A stretch of 64,000 nt of DNA from Pseudodesulfovibrio cashew (GCF_009762795.1 NZ_CP046400.1:1031501-1095500), one strand, 5' to 3'; shown: positions 10,490 to 20,040, counted from the stretch's first letter. Numbers and translations: made by a program. The notes: generated by a model not told the origin, from the sequence alone.

Positions 10490-12682
10490 CTAGGCGTCCG
10501 GGAGTTCGATCAGGAAGACCGTTCCGGCCGGGGAGTTGGACATGGCGCGGACCTGACCTCGGTGGTCGGCCACGATGGAACGGACGATGGTCAGGCCCAG
10601 GCCGGTGCCGCCCTTCTTCTGGGTGTAATAGGGCTCGAACATGCGCGAGGAGTCCTTGGGCAGTCCCGGGCCGTTGTCGGCCACGGCGATGGAGACGAGC
10701 CCCGCGCCGGTGTCGTGGGCCACGGTGACGGCCACCTGCGCCTTGGTGGTATCCTTAAGGGCCTCGGCCGCGTTGGTGAACAGGTTGATGAGCACCTTGC
10801 GGATGGCCTCGCGGTCAAAGGGGAACTCGCCCACCGGGGTGAGAAACTCTAGGGACCAGCCGATCTTGCGGTGGGTGTTCTCGAACATGGCCAGGACCTC
10901 TTCGAGCACGGGCGGCAGGCTGTCCGGCCTCGGCTGGACCTCGGGCAGCTTGGCGTAGGCGGAAAACTCCGTGACCATGTTCTGCAGCCGCTCCACCTGG
11001 TTGACGATGAGGCTGGTGCAGTCCTCGAAGACCGGCTCCCCGATCTCGGTGCCGTAGCGGCGCTGGAGGCGCTGGGCCGAAAGCTTGATGGGCGTGAGCG
11101 GGTTCTTGATCTCGTGGGCGATGCGCCGGGCAACTTCGCGCCAGGCGGCCAGCCGCTGAATCTTTTCCAGCTCGGTGATGTCCTCGAACACGGCCACGTG
11201 GCCCGCGTCGCGGCCGCCCACGTTCTGGAGGGAGACCACGTTGATGAGCATGCGGATGTTCTTGCCCTGGACCGGCAGGTCGATCTGCCGCTGCCACAGG
11301 GCGCCGGGGGTGTTGGAGACCTGGGAGAGCGCCTCCCGCATCATGTCCGAGAACTCGCCCGAGAGCAGCTCGGTGGGCTTCCTGCCGATGAGCAGGCCGC
11401 CGGGTACGCCCAGAATGTCCTCGGCCGCGGTGTTGACCGTGCCGATTCGGCCCTCGGCGTCCATGGAGATGACGCCCGAAGTGATGTTGTTGAGCACGGC
11501 CTCGATGTACTGGCCGCGCCGCTCCAACTCCTGGTTCTGCTGGGCCAGACGCAGGTTGGCCTGCTGCACCGACTGCTGTGACTGCTCCAGGTCCTCGGCC
11601 ATGCGGTTGAAGGACTGGACCAGGAAGCCGAGTTCGTCGTCGGAACGGTCCTCAAGACGCACGGAGAGGTCACCCCGCCCGATGCGCTCGGTGCCCACGG
11701 CCAAGGCCTGCACTGGGGCCGAGAGCTCCTTGGCCAGGCGGAAGCCGAACCAGATGGCCCCGAGGATGATGAGCAGGGCCATGACCCCCAGGGTGAGGTA
11801 AAGGTTCATCTTCCAAGGGTACTTGCGATCCTTGAGCTTCTTGTATTCGTCCAGGCCGCGCACGATCTGGTCGAGGCGGTGCAGGAGCCCCTGGCCCACG
11901 GTCTCGCCGATGACCAGATAACCGGTCCTGCCCTCGTCCACCGGGGTGACGCCCAGAACCAGGTCGCTGCCGGGCTTGGGGATGATGGTTGTCCAGGGGC
12001 GGGGGTCCGCCTTGAGGGACTGCCAGTCGATCTTCTGCTTGATTTCGGGCCAGGCCTGGCTCCACTGGGGAGAGGCGTGGGTGTTCTGCTCGTTGCCCTC
12101 GGGGTTGATGACGCCCACCAGGCTGAGGTCGTACTCGTCGAATTTCTTGTTCAGGTAGCGGTCCATGCCCTTGCCGCCCCAGGCATACTGTGACTTGACG
12201 ATCTCCCCGATCATGACCGTACCGCGCCGCTCCAGGCGATCCTGGGCCGAGCCGTAGAAAGCGCGCCCCAGCTCCAGGGCCTGCTCCATGGACTCCTCCA
12301 CCTGGCCCTTGAACCAGTAATCCACCGAGGTCTGCACGAACTTGACCGACACCAGGTAGATAAGAGCCGTGGGGATGAGCGAAAGGGAGATGAAGGCCAG
12401 GACCAGCCTTGTCCTGAGCTTGGAGCCGAGCACGCGGCGACGGCGCTCCAGCATGAGCCGGACCGCGTTGCGCGCCACGTAGAAGAGCATGGCCAGCAGC
12501 AGGACCACGTTGAGGATGAGCAGGTTGAGGATAAGGTAGTAGTCCCCGCTCAGGTACTTGAGCTCGGCCCAGGTCAGGCCGACCAGGAGCACGAGAAAGA
12601 CCAGGGCCAGGATGTATTCCCACTTGCGCCGCCGCTTTTCCCTGCGGGTGGTGGAAGAGATGCGGATGGGATCGGGTGACAT
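10490..12682 (-). CDS. NtrY-like membrane sensor histidine kinase
   Basis: The 730-residue kinase has N-terminal membrane helices at about 22-45, 50-70 and 92-112, an extracytoplasmic sensor region to about 295, and another helix at 296-315. Then come HAMP (about 317-370), PAS (about 390-500), and HisKA with AHEIKNPLTPIKLSAQRL, phosphoacceptor H523. The HATPase domain carries NLFTNAAEAL, DNGPGL and GGTGLGLTIV. This order is that of NtrY. It starts nine bases after the DUF4390 gene, a common partnership. The NtrX-type sigma-54 regulator that normally follows is missing; the next gene is the LytTR protein. Confidence 0.9.
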   Translation of the reverse strand: MSPDPIRISSTTRREKRRRKWEYILALVFLVLLVGLTWAELKYLSGDYYLILNLLILNVVLLLAMLFYVARNAVRLMLERRRRVLGSKLRTRLVLAFISLSLIPTALIYLVSVKFVQTSVDYWFKGQVEESMEQALELGRAFYGSAQDRLERRGTVMIGEIVKSQYAWGGKGMDRYLNKKFDEYDLSLVGVINPEGNEQNTHASPQWSQAWPEIKQKIDWQSLKADPRPWTTIIPKPGSDLVLGVTPVDEGRTGYLVIGETVGQGLLHRLDQIVRGLDEYKKLKDRKYPWKMNLYLTLGVMALLIILGAIWFGFRLAKELSAPVQALAVGTERIGRGDLSVRLEDRSDDELGFLVQSFNRMAEDLEQSQQSVQQANLRLAQQNQELERRGQYIEAVLNNITSGVISMDAEGRIGTVNTAAEDILGVPGGLLIGRKPTELLSGEFSDMMREALSQVSNTPGALWQRQIDLPVQGKNIRMLINVVSLQNVGGRDAGHVAVFEDITELEKIQRLAAWREVARRIAHEIKNPLTPIKLSAQRLQRRYGTEIGEPVFEDCTSLIVNQVERLQNMVTEFSAYAKLPEVQPRPDSLPPVLEEVLAMFENTHRKIGWSLEFLTPVGEFPFDREAIRKVLINLFTNAAEALKDTTKAQVAVTVAHDTGAGLVSIAVADNGPGLPKDSSRMFEPYYTQKKGGTGLGLTIVRSIVADHRGQVRAMSNSPAGTVFLIELPDA

Positions 12683-12691
12683 GGCCGGGTC

Positions 12692-13330
12692 CTAGAAGGT
12701 GAAATTCAGGTGAAAGGTGTTGTCCGAGCCCGCGTCCCAGGACCAGAAGTAGAGGAACCGCTCCAGTCCTTCGGGCGCGTCCACCTCGTTCATGGTGGTG
12801 ATCAGGCGCAGGGAATAGTTCTGTCCGTGCTCAAGCATGCTCCACGGCCCGAGCACGGTACGAATGGTCCCCCATCCCTCGGACAGGAGGGCGGGCAGGT
12901 TTCCGTTCCGCAGCGGGACCGTGCGTCCGGGCACGGTCATGACGAACTCCTGTGCCAGGCGGTCGAACCGGATGACGCTTTCGAAGCTGCCGGAGGCAAC
13001 GGACCCGTCCAGCCAGTACTCGCGGACCTTGAACAGCTTGACCATGCACTTGAGCGCCAGCTCTGCGCCGTCCTCCAGTTCGCCCTTGAGCACGGGCAAC
13101 TCCACCACCGAGACGCCGAAGCGCACGGTGAGGGAGCCGTTCTCGTCGGCAATGGCGGGCGCCCTGAGGGACAGGGTCTGCGCCCATGCCGTTCCGGCGG
13201 AGAGGATGACGGCCAGCCAGACCAGGAGCAGGAGCCCGGCCGGGAGGCGTGTGAATGGAGCGTTTCTCATATATTCACGAGATGTATCAGCAGCGGACCC
13301 AAAGAACAAGTCACGCCGCGCCATTGGCAT
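12692..13330 (-). CDS. DUF4390 exported protein, NtrY partner
   Basis: The protein has up to 212 residues. A hydrophobic signal segment ends in AGTAWA-Q, so the mature protein is probably periplasmic. The rest (SLTVRFGVSVVELPVLKGELEDGAELALKC split over strands, and a final HLNFTF) is typical of DUF4390, a family that regularly precedes NtrY-like kinases. It may present a signal to the kinase, but this is inference. Start choice is open: ATGs at 13330 and 13324 share a GGAG motif upstream, while the ATG at 13270 gives a more usual signal peptide but no ribosome-binding site. Divergent from the Usp gene. Confidence 0.75.
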   Translation of the reverse strand: MPMARRDLFFGSAADTSREYMRNAPFTRLPAGLLLLVWLAVILSAGTAWAQTLSLRAPAIADENGSLTVRFGVSVVELPVLKGELEDGAELALKCMVKLFKVREYWLDGSVASGSFESVIRFDRLAQEFVMTVPGRTVPLRNGNLPALLSEGWGTIRTVLGPWSMLEHGQNYSLRLITTMNEVDAPEGLERFLYFWSWDAGSDNTFHLNFTF

Positions 13331-13376
13331 TCACTCCCGGTTCGGATAGGCTGGTAAAAAGCCAAGGAGTCATCCC

Positions 13377-14270
13377 ATGCAAAAGGAACTGTTGCTCGCC
13401 ATCAGTGAAGACCGCTCCGCTTCCTACAACCTCCGCTTTCTGCGGGAAGTCTTCAGCACGTTCTGCGACTTGAAGCTCACACTGTTTTACGTCACCCCGT
13501 ACAAGCCCTCCTGGGGCATGTCCCAGAGCGACGTCGCACCGCGTACTGCCGGGTTCGACGAGACCATGCATTTCACCGAAGGCAGCGGGCAGGGAGCGCT
13601 GGGCGATGCCGAGCGCTGGATCAAGGAAGTGGCGGGATGCACGGGTGAGAACGTCCGGACCAAGGTCGCCCACTCCAGGCGGGGGACCGTGCCCGAGCTG
13701 ATCGAGGAGGCCCACAACGGCATGTACGACGCCCTGCTGCTCGGCAGGCGGACCTTCACCTGGTTCGAGGAAATCTTCGAGAACTCCGTGTCTCACGAGA
13801 TGCTGCTCAGCGACATCGACTTCCCCCTGTGGATATGCAAGCGCCCGCCCGACTCCCTGGAAGCCCCGCGCCACGACGTGCTCCTCGCCCTGGACGGTTC
13901 CGAGCCGTCCAAGCGCATGGTGGACCACGCCGCCTACATGCTCGCGGATGAACTCCGACATACGTTCACCCTGTTCCACGTGGCCGAGAAGGGGTATGGC
14001 GCGGATCATGCGGCGAGACTGTTCGATGAGGCGCTCGCCATCCTGAAAAACAACGGCGTGGAAGAGGAGCGCATCGAGATGAAGACCGCCATGGGCAAAA
14101 GCCCGGTCAAGGCGATCCTCACGGAAGTCAGGGAAGGCAACTATTCCGCCGTGGGCGTGGGCAAGCACGGCGAGTCCAGCGACCACAAGGCCAGGGGGCT
14201 CTTTCCCAGCTCGGTGACGGTGAACCTGCTCAGGCAGCTTGAGAATTCGGCGCTGTGGATCAGCAAATAG
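13377..14270 (+). CDS. Tandem universal stress protein
   Basis: The protein has 297 residues with two UspA-like halves (about 1-155 and 163-297). The second half is better preserved: HDVLLALDGSEPSKRMVDHAA, then YSAVGVGKHGES and FPSSVTVNLLRQLENSALWI, close to the nucleotide-binding GxxG/SV pattern. The first half is degenerate. Cytoplasmic, no membrane helix. Usp proteins of this tandem type help cells survive starvation or oxidants; the ligand here is unknown. AAGGAG lies nine bases before the ATG. It is monocistronic as far as can be seen. Confidence 0.88.
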   Translation: MQKELLLAISEDRSASYNLRFLREVFSTFCDLKLTLFYVTPYKPSWGMSQSDVAPRTAGFDETMHFTEGSGQGALGDAERWIKEVAGCTGENVRTKVAHSRRGTVPELIEEAHNGMYDALLLGRRTFTWFEEIFENSVSHEMLLSDIDFPLWICKRPPDSLEAPRHDVLLALDGSEPSKRMVDHAAYMLADELRHTFTLFHVAEKGYGADHAARLFDEALAILKNNGVEEERIEMKTAMGKSPVKAILTEVREGNYSAVGVGKHGESSDHKARGLFPSSVTVNLLRQLENSALWISK

Positions 14271-14383
14271 CCCGGACGCTCCGCCGACTCCGTATCCAGG
14301 ACGGCGTCACCCTGATTTTGAACAACCCCCTCAAGTGACAACAAGAGAATGAAAACAGGTCGAAAGGGTTTGGCGCTGAGAAG

Positions 14384-15136
14384 CTATTTCAGGTAGCGCC
14401 GGATAATCCGCTCCAAGGTGCCGTCGGCCCGGATGGCGTCGATACCGCGCTGGAGGCGCTGCACCACGGCGTCCTGCGTGGCTGGATTGAAGGCATAATA
14501 AATTTGGCTTTTGGAGACCACGAGGTCGGTCTCGAAATCCCCTCTGTTCAGCTTCGCCTGCTCGATGGCGAGATAGGCACCCTGTTCCCCGGTGAGCACC
14601 GCAGTGGTCCTTCCGTAGGCGAGCCGCTTCATCAGATTGACGGCGTTGGTGGAAAGCTCCACCGTAATAGGCTGCTTCTCCAGGGTTTGCAGCATCTGGT
14701 GCCCGGCCCCGTCGCGCAGCACGCCGACCGTCCTGTGCTTGAGGTCGTCCAGGCTCCTGACCGGCCTTCCCCCCTTGCGGGTTATGACCACCATGCTGAA
14801 CTCCATGATCGGGCCGGCCCACTTGAAAAGGGACTCGCGCTGCGGCAGGCGGCAGGTGGAGAAAAGGCAGGTGTTGGCCCTGTCCTTGGCCAGATAGTAG
14901 GCGCGGGACCACGGATAAAAGGTGATGTCCGAGGTTGATTTATTGACCCCGACCACCTTGAGGGCGGCGAGCAGGGCGTCGACCGCCACTCCCTGGGCCT
15001 GGCCGTCGGCCTTGAAGTTGAAGGGGCGCAGGTCTTCCGTCAGAAAAACCGTGTTCTCCAGACTTTGGGCGGAAGCCGTGTTGAAAAGGACCAGAGCGAG
15101 CAGCGCAGCGAGGAAGAGGATGAGAGTCTGTTTCAT
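14384..15136 (-). CDS. Periplasmic solute-binding-like protein (SBP_bac_3 family)
   Basis: The 250-residue protein carries a signal peptide (about residues 1-23, ending NTASA-Q) followed by a family-3 extracellular binding fold: LRPFNFKADGQAQGVAVD, FYPWSRAYYLAKDRANTCLFS and LDDLKHRTVGVLRDGAG. It ends in ERIIRRYL, as these proteins often do. No ABC permease or ATPase is adjacent, so it may be an orphan binding protein rather than a transporter subunit. Two distant paralogues occur in this window, at 53262 and 55291. Substrate cannot be predicted. Confidence 0.85.
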   Translation of the reverse strand: MKQTLILFLAALLALVLFNTASAQSLENTVFLTEDLRPFNFKADGQAQGVAVDALLAALKVVGVNKSTSDITFYPWSRAYYLAKDRANTCLFSTCRLPQRESLFKWAGPIMEFSMVVITRKGGRPVRSLDDLKHRTVGVLRDGAGHQMLQTLEKQPITVELSTNAVNLMKRLAYGRTTAVLTGEQGAYLAIEQAKLNRGDFETDLVVSKSQIYYAFNPATQDAVVQRLQRGIDAIRADGTLERIIRRYLK

Positions 15137-15435
15137 ACGTCTGGTGTTTCCGGGCGTGTTCAGAGGTGTTCAGAGTGTGTTCCGTCGTGCCTGACCATGA
15201 GTGGCTATGATTGTGCTCCACTTCACCCATAGTGACCGTTTCACGCCTTCTCGTCAACGGTACCGTTTTTCATGCGGCCTGATCGGAATGCCCCTTCGAG
15301 CCGGGACGCGATTGCAACGGGACGCGGGAGACTGCATACGCGCTGCCTCGTAAACAAAACTGCGCTCCCGAAACCGCTAAGCGCCCCATATGGAATATGC
15401 TGATTCCGCGCCGAGAGCCGGAACGTGCACGAACA

Positions 15436-15903
15436 CTATTCGTCGGAGGGAGCGACCTTGGCCCGGCCTTCGGAGTAGATGATGCGGTAAGGCTCCTCGC
15501 GGATCACGGTGTCGAGCTGCCGGTTGAGCGGAGTATAGCTGGTGATGGCGCCGCCGTCGGTGGTCACGGTCACGAAGACCTTCTGGCCACGTTTCGGCTT
15601 GAAGTAGATCATGTCCGGCGAACGCCGCTGCCAGCCGGAATCCATCCTCTTGCACCCGCCGACGAACAGCTTCGGTGTATAGGGAGAGAGGGCGTACACC
15701 CGTTTGAAGGTCACCTGGAGAAAGGTGCCGTCGGAATTGGCGCTGACCTGGCGGACTCCGGCAACCACGGCGATGGCCTTGATTTCGGACTCTTCGGCCA
15801 TACGGGAGAGAAAATCAGTGCCGGAGGCGGCCCCTGCCGCATGGGGGGCGGCCAGGATCAAGAGCGCCAACAAAAGGATGAGGTAGCTATATTTCAAATG
15901 CAT
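15436..15903 (-). CDS. Small exported protein of unknown function
   Basis: The 155-residue protein starts at the ATG at 15903, where a signal peptide (MHLKYSYLILLLALLILA, cleavage near AAGA-A) begins; the frame is open further upstream, but that extension would bury the signal. The mature part has alternating beta-like stretches and two cysteine-free halves apart from one Cys in VGGCKRMDSGW. The family was not recognised. No clear ribosome-binding site is visible. It is divergent from the YceI gene across a 315-base gap in which I see no gene. Confidence 0.6.
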   Translation of the reverse strand: MHLKYSYLILLLALLILAAPHAAGAASGTDFLSRMAEESEIKAIAVVAGVRQVSANSDGTFLQVTFKRVYALSPYTPKLFVGGCKRMDSGWQRRSPDMIYFKPKRGQKVFVTVTTDGGAITSYTPLNRQLDTVIREEPYRIIYSEGRAKVAPSDE

Positions 15904-16218
15904 GGTTCGGATACTAAGGCCTGGGTGGAGTGTGTCGGGGAACGCGCAGCCTAGCCCAGTCGAGCGCAATTCGCAACCTGAGGATAGGGCCGCCGGGAAG
16001 CGTGCCGGGCAAGACGACGCGTGCCGCCAGGGACCTCATCTTCCTCGCTGCGGGGCTGCTGCGGAGCTTGACCGGCCCGGCTTTCACCCTGTTGCATCCG
16101 ATAACCACAGGCCTGCACCCGCGGGCTGGATTTATGTTGCGGACCGGGAAATTTCAGGTAAGATCCAACGTTGACGCGGCGAGTCCGCGCCGGTTTGAAT
16201 CCCCCAAGGAGGTTGCTT

Positions 16219-16824
16219 ATGACTACTACCCTTACCCTGCCGCGCCGTTTCCGGGCGCTCCTGCTGACCGCGCTTCTGGTTTTGTCCCTGGCCGCTCCCG
16301 CTTCGGCCGAAACCTGGAAGGTGGACCCGGACCATTCCGCCGCCCATTTTTCCATCCGGCACATGATGATATCCCAGGTGCGAGGCATGTTCCCGGACGT
16401 CTCGGGCACGGTCGTCTTCGAAGACGGCACGCCCACCGCCCTTGAGGTGATCGTCAACGTGCAAAGCATTTCCACCGGCGTCACCGCCCGGGACACCCAC
16501 CTCAAGAGCGGCGATTTCTTCCAGGCCGACACCCACCCGCTCATGACGTTCAAGAGCAGCTCGGTGGTTCCCATGGAGGGGGATTATCAGGTCACAGGCA
16601 CCATGACCATCAAGGGCGTCTCCAGGGAGGTTACCCTGACCCTGACCGGCCTGGACGACGAGAGGCTCGACCCCTGGAAGCACCTCCGGCGAGGCGGCAC
16701 GGCCCGTTTCCAGCTTGACCGCCGGGACTACGGAATCGACTGGAACGCTCCCCTGGACGGTGGCGGGTTCATGATCGGCAACATGGTGGACGTAGCCGTG
16801 GACATCGAAGCGATCAAGCCCTGA
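16219..16824 (+). CDS. YceI-family periplasmic lipid-binding protein
   Basis: The 201-residue protein begins at the ATG preceded by AAGGAGG (16206-16212). A signal peptide ends ASA-E near residue 30. The mature part matches the YceI lipocalin-like fold: WKVDPDHSAAHFSIRHMM, GMFPDVSGTVVFED, HLKSGDFFQADTHPLMTF and RRDYGIDWNAPLDGGG. Family members bind isoprenoid or other amphiphilic molecules in the periplasm. It is followed by a GC-rich stem at 16842-16865 that may terminate transcription. Confidence 0.92.
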   Translation: MTTTLTLPRRFRALLLTALLVLSLAAPASAETWKVDPDHSAAHFSIRHMMISQVRGMFPDVSGTVVFEDGTPTALEVIVNVQSISTGVTARDTHLKSGDFFQADTHPLMTFKSSSVVPMEGDYQVTGTMTIKGVSREVTLTLTGLDDERLDPWKHLRRGGTARFQLDRRDYGIDWNAPLDGGGFMIGNMVDVAVDIEAIKP

Positions 16825-17565
16825 TCAATGCCGCCCCCCTTCCGCCCGGCGGCCACGTCGGGCGGTTGGCCGAATGAAATTCTTTTTATCCGGCCTTTAT
16901 CGTGATGCTGACGACAGGCTGCCTTCTGCCGGCAGCCTGCGTTTCGCTGCGGAAAACCGTAGGCCCGAGGCTAGGGGAACCACCCTTTGTCCTTGAGTTT
17001 TTCAGGAGTCACGCGCTCAGCGTCCTCCCAACTTCAAGACGCTGTCGGCATATCCATACCCCGCCCTTGAAACCGCTTTTCTTCATTTGTCACAAATTCA
17101 ATTTAACTATTTGGAATCAAATCTTTTTTTAAACGCAGAACGTCGTTCTCCAGGCTCTTCGCGGAAAGAGCGCGTTTTGATGCATTGAAGATATGGCCGA
17201 AAAACGGTATCAAGCCCGTTGCACAACCAGCCCCGCCCCTCCCCGACGGCGGAGTTTCTTCGGTCCGAACCGTGTCCCGGACCGGTGCCCTTTCCTGTCC
17301 CGGCCGGTTTGCCGGAATGGAAAATGTGAAGAATTTTCAGTGATGACGACTAGTACGGTGAGAGCGGTGGTCTTCGCCCTTCCGCCTTGGCGAGAGCGGC
17401 GACGGACACCGGGAAATGAAGACGATCCATGGGCGGCGCCCGTCCGCTCCCTTTTTCCCCGCTCGGTCACGGTCCAAACGCTGTTTCGATAACGGCCGGC
17501 AACGCCGGGTCCCGTGGCGGATCCCGTTGCCGCAACTTCTAAGTCATTGTTCAAGAGGTACCATT
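16825..17565. other. Long leader region before nfnAB
   Basis: About 740 bases with no convincing gene. Visible items: a GC-rich stem just after the YceI gene (16842-16865), an inverted repeat with CAGGCTGCC/GGCAGCCTG arms near 16916-16940, and an AT-rich stretch 17080-17135 with a near-perfect palindrome ATTTGTCACAAAT at 17085-17097. The AT-rich part is the likeliest promoter zone of nfnAB, but I could not fix -35/-10 boxes. Confidence 0.5.
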
Positions 17566-18441
17566 TTGTACAGGATCTTACGGAAGGAAAACATCAGCGA
17601 CGTCACCAAGATGGTGATCGTCGAAGCGCCTCACATCGCCCGCAGCGCCAAGCCCGGCCAGTTCGTCATCGTGATCAGCCACGAGAAGGGCGAGCGGGTC
17701 CCCCTGACCATCGCGGATTTCGACCGCGAGGCCGGCACCATCACGATCATTTTTCAGGAGATCGGCAAGTCCACCATCGAAATGGGCCGCCTGGAAGTGG
17801 GCGACAGCTTCATGACCATCGCCGGTCCGTTGGGCCACGCCACGGAAATCAAGAATTACGGCAAGGTTATCTGCGTTGGCGGCGGCGTGGGCATCGCCCC
17901 GGTCTTCCCCATCGCCAGAGCGCTCAAGGAAGCGGGCAACGAGGTCATTTCGGTCATCGGCGCACGCAACAAGGAGCTGCTGCTCTGGGAAGACCGCATG
18001 GCCGAGGTCTCCGATCAACTGATCGTCACCACGGACGACGGCTCCGCGGGCCGCAAGTGCCTGGTTACCGAGCCGATCCGGGAATTGCTGGAGGCCGATC
18101 CGGGCGGCTTCGCCAGGGTCTGGGCCATCGGTCCGGCCATCATGATGAAGTTCGTCTCCTACACCACCAAGCCCTTCGAGGTGCCGACCACGGTCAGCCT
18201 GAACACCATCATGGTCGACGGCACCGGCATGTGCGGCGGCTGCCGGGTGCTCATGGCCGACGGCCGGGCCAAGTTCGTCTGCGTGGACGGCCCCGAATTC
18301 GAGGGCCACGACGTGGACTGGGACAGCCTGCTCTCGCGCATGACCTACTATCACAACGAGGAGCAGACCGCTGTGCAGCACCTGCACGGCAAGGATCACA
18401 AGTGCCGCCTGGACAAGGCGGTGGAAGAGGGGGTGCGCTAA
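17566..18441 (+). CDS. nfnA: NfnA: ferredoxin:NADP oxidoreductase, small FAD/[2Fe-2S] subunit
   Basis: This 291-residue subunit belongs to the NfnAB (SudB-like) flavoprotein that reversibly couples NADH plus reduced ferredoxin oxidation to NADP reduction by electron bifurcation. The C-terminal nucleotide-binding half has VGGGVGIAPVFPIARAL. The [2Fe-2S] region reads DGTGMCGGCRV and FVCVDGPEF, three cysteines plus an aspartate, the unusual ligand set known for this family. The start is a TTG with AGAGGT upstream; no ATG fits, since the protein must begin YRILRKE. nfnB follows directly, one operon. Confidence 0.93.
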   Translation: MYRILRKENISDVTKMVIVEAPHIARSAKPGQFVIVISHEKGERVPLTIADFDREAGTITIIFQEIGKSTIEMGRLEVGDSFMTIAGPLGHATEIKNYGKVICVGGGVGIAPVFPIARALKEAGNEVISVIGARNKELLLWEDRMAEVSDQLIVTTDDGSAGRKCLVTEPIRELLEADPGGFARVWAIGPAIMMKFVSYTTKPFEVPTTVSLNTIMVDGTGMCGGCRVLMADGRAKFVCVDGPEFEGHDVDWDSLLSRMTYYHNEEQTAVQHLHGKDHKCRLDKAVEEGVR

Positions 18442-19881
18442 GTGTCCGCTTTGACCAAGAAGGAACGGATGGCCATTCCCCGCAAGCCAATGCCGGTGCA
18501 GGAGCCGGAGGCGCGGGTCTTGAATTTCGAAGAGGTCGCCACCGGGTACACCCCGGAGATGGCCCAGGAGGAAGCCGAGCGCTGCCTCCAGTGCAAGGAC
18601 CCCAAGTGCTCGCAGCAGTGCCCTGTGCAGGTGGATATTCCCCAGTTCATCGCGGCAGTGCGCGACGGCGACATGGCCGAGGCCGTGTCCATTCTCAAGG
18701 GCAAGAACAACCTGCCCGCCATCTGTGGGCGTGTCTGCCCCCAGGAGGTACAGTGCGAATCCGGCTGCATCCTGGGCATCAAGGGCAAGCCCGTGGCCAT
18801 CGGCCGCCTGGAGCGGTTCGTGGGCGACTACGAGCTGTCCCACAAGACCCTGGCCATGACCCGCGCCGCGTCCACCGGACGCAAGGTGGCCGTGGTCGGT
18901 TCGGGCCCGGCAGGCCTTGCCTGCGCCGTGGACCTAGGGAGGCTGGGACATGACGTGACCATTTTCGAGGCCCTGCACCTGCCCGGCGGCGTGCTGGCCT
19001 ACGGCATCCCGGAATTCCGGCTGCCCAAGGACGTCATCGGCAACGAGATCAAGAGCGCTGCCGAAGCACTGGACATCAAGATCCGGCGCGACCACGTCAT
19101 CGGCAACACCCTGACCATCGACGAGCTCCTTGAAGAGTTCGACGCCGTGTTCCTGGGTACGGGCGCTGGACTGCCGGTCTTCCTGAACATTCCGGGCGTG
19201 AACCTCAACGGGGTCATGTCCGCCAACGAACTGCTCACCCGCGTCAACCTGATGAAGGGCTACCGCTTCCCGGCCTACGACACCCCGGTCAAGGTGGGCC
19301 GCAACGTCGCGGTCATCGGCGCGGGCAACGTGGCCATGGACGCCGTGCGCTGCGTGCGCCGCCTCCAGGCCATCCGGGCCGGAGAGGACGGCGACGCGGG
19401 CGAGGTGCACGTGGTCTACCGCCGCTCCGCCGACGAAGTTCCCGCCAGGCGCGAGGAAGTCCACCACGCCGCAGAAGAGGGGGTCATCTTCGACTTCCTG
19501 ACCAACCCCGTGGCTATACTGGGTGACGAGAGCGGGGCGGTGCGCGCGCTGCAGTGCGTGCGCATGGAGCTGGGCGAACCCGATGCCTCGGGCCGCCGCA
19601 GGCCGGTCGCCATCGAGGGCTCGGATTTCGAACTCGAAGTGGACCAGGTCATCTTCGCCTTGGGCACCAACCCGAACCCGCTGGTCTTCTCCAACGCCGA
19701 CGACCTGAAGCGCAACAAGCGGGGCACCGTGGAGGCCAGCGACGAGAGCGGCCTGACCACCAAGCCCGGCGTCTGGGCGGGCGGTGACGTGGTCACCGGC
19801 GCGGCGACCGTCATCAGCGCCATGGGCGCTGGCAAGCGCGCCGCAGCCGACATCCACGAGTACCTCTGCGGCCTGAACTGA
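18442..19881 (+). CDS. nfnB: NfnB: ferredoxin:NADP oxidoreductase, large subunit (GltD-like)
   Basis: The 479-residue subunit begins at a GTG immediately after the nfnA stop. Two [4Fe-4S] sites are seen near the N-terminus: CLQCKDPKCSQQCPV (about 53-68) and CGRVCPQEVQCESGC (about 95-110). Two Rossmann folds follow, VVGSGPAGLACAVDLGRLG and VIGAGNVAMDAVRCVRRL, and a C-terminal FAD motif GVWAGGDVVTGAATVI. It resembles the small subunit of glutamate synthase and is often misannotated so, but no glutamate synthase large subunit is nearby and pairing with NfnA fixes the function. A terminator follows. Confidence 0.95.
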   Translation: MSALTKKERMAIPRKPMPVQEPEARVLNFEEVATGYTPEMAQEEAERCLQCKDPKCSQQCPVQVDIPQFIAAVRDGDMAEAVSILKGKNNLPAICGRVCPQEVQCESGCILGIKGKPVAIGRLERFVGDYELSHKTLAMTRAASTGRKVAVVGSGPAGLACAVDLGRLGHDVTIFEALHLPGGVLAYGIPEFRLPKDVIGNEIKSAAEALDIKIRRDHVIGNTLTIDELLEEFDAVFLGTGAGLPVFLNIPGVNLNGVMSANELLTRVNLMKGYRFPAYDTPVKVGRNVAVIGAGNVAMDAVRCVRRLQAIRAGEDGDAGEVHVVYRRSADEVPARREEVHHAAEEGVIFDFLTNPVAILGDESGAVRALQCVRMELGEPDASGRRRPVAIEGSDFELEVDQVIFALGTNPNPLVFSNADDLKRNKRGTVEASDESGLTTKPGVWAGGDVVTGAATVISAMGAGKRAAADIHEYLCGLN

Positions 19882-19890
19882 TCCCTAATC

Positions 19891-19936
19891 CCTTCCGGCC
19901 CCGGAGCAATGCGCGCCGGGGCCGGGGAGGGTTTTT
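19891..19936 (+). terminator. Intrinsic terminator of nfnAB
   Basis: Arms CCTTCCGGCCCCGG (19891-19904) and CCGGGGCCGGGGAGG (19916-19930) are followed by GTTTTT. Confidence 0.85.
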
Positions 19937-20040
19937 CCTCGGCCTGCCCGTGCGGGCCGCCTTCCGCCCGCTTCCTTGATTTCCTTATGGATTGATACAC
20001 GCCGCCCGGAGTCTCCGGGCGGGCTTCTCGAAGATTCCCG

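Noticed and set aside
15150-15180. Direct repeat GTGTTCAGAG twice upstream of the solute-binding-like gene
   Set aside because: Only two ten-base copies and no symmetry; probably chance, though it lies where a regulator could bind.
16902-17132. A 76-codon frame between the YceI gene and nfnA
   Set aside because: No ribosome-binding site, and its end runs through the AT-rich promoter-like stretch.
18442-19881. Glutamate synthase small subunit (gltD)
   Set aside because: No large subunit is adjacent, and the gene follows nfnA directly, so NfnB is the better call.
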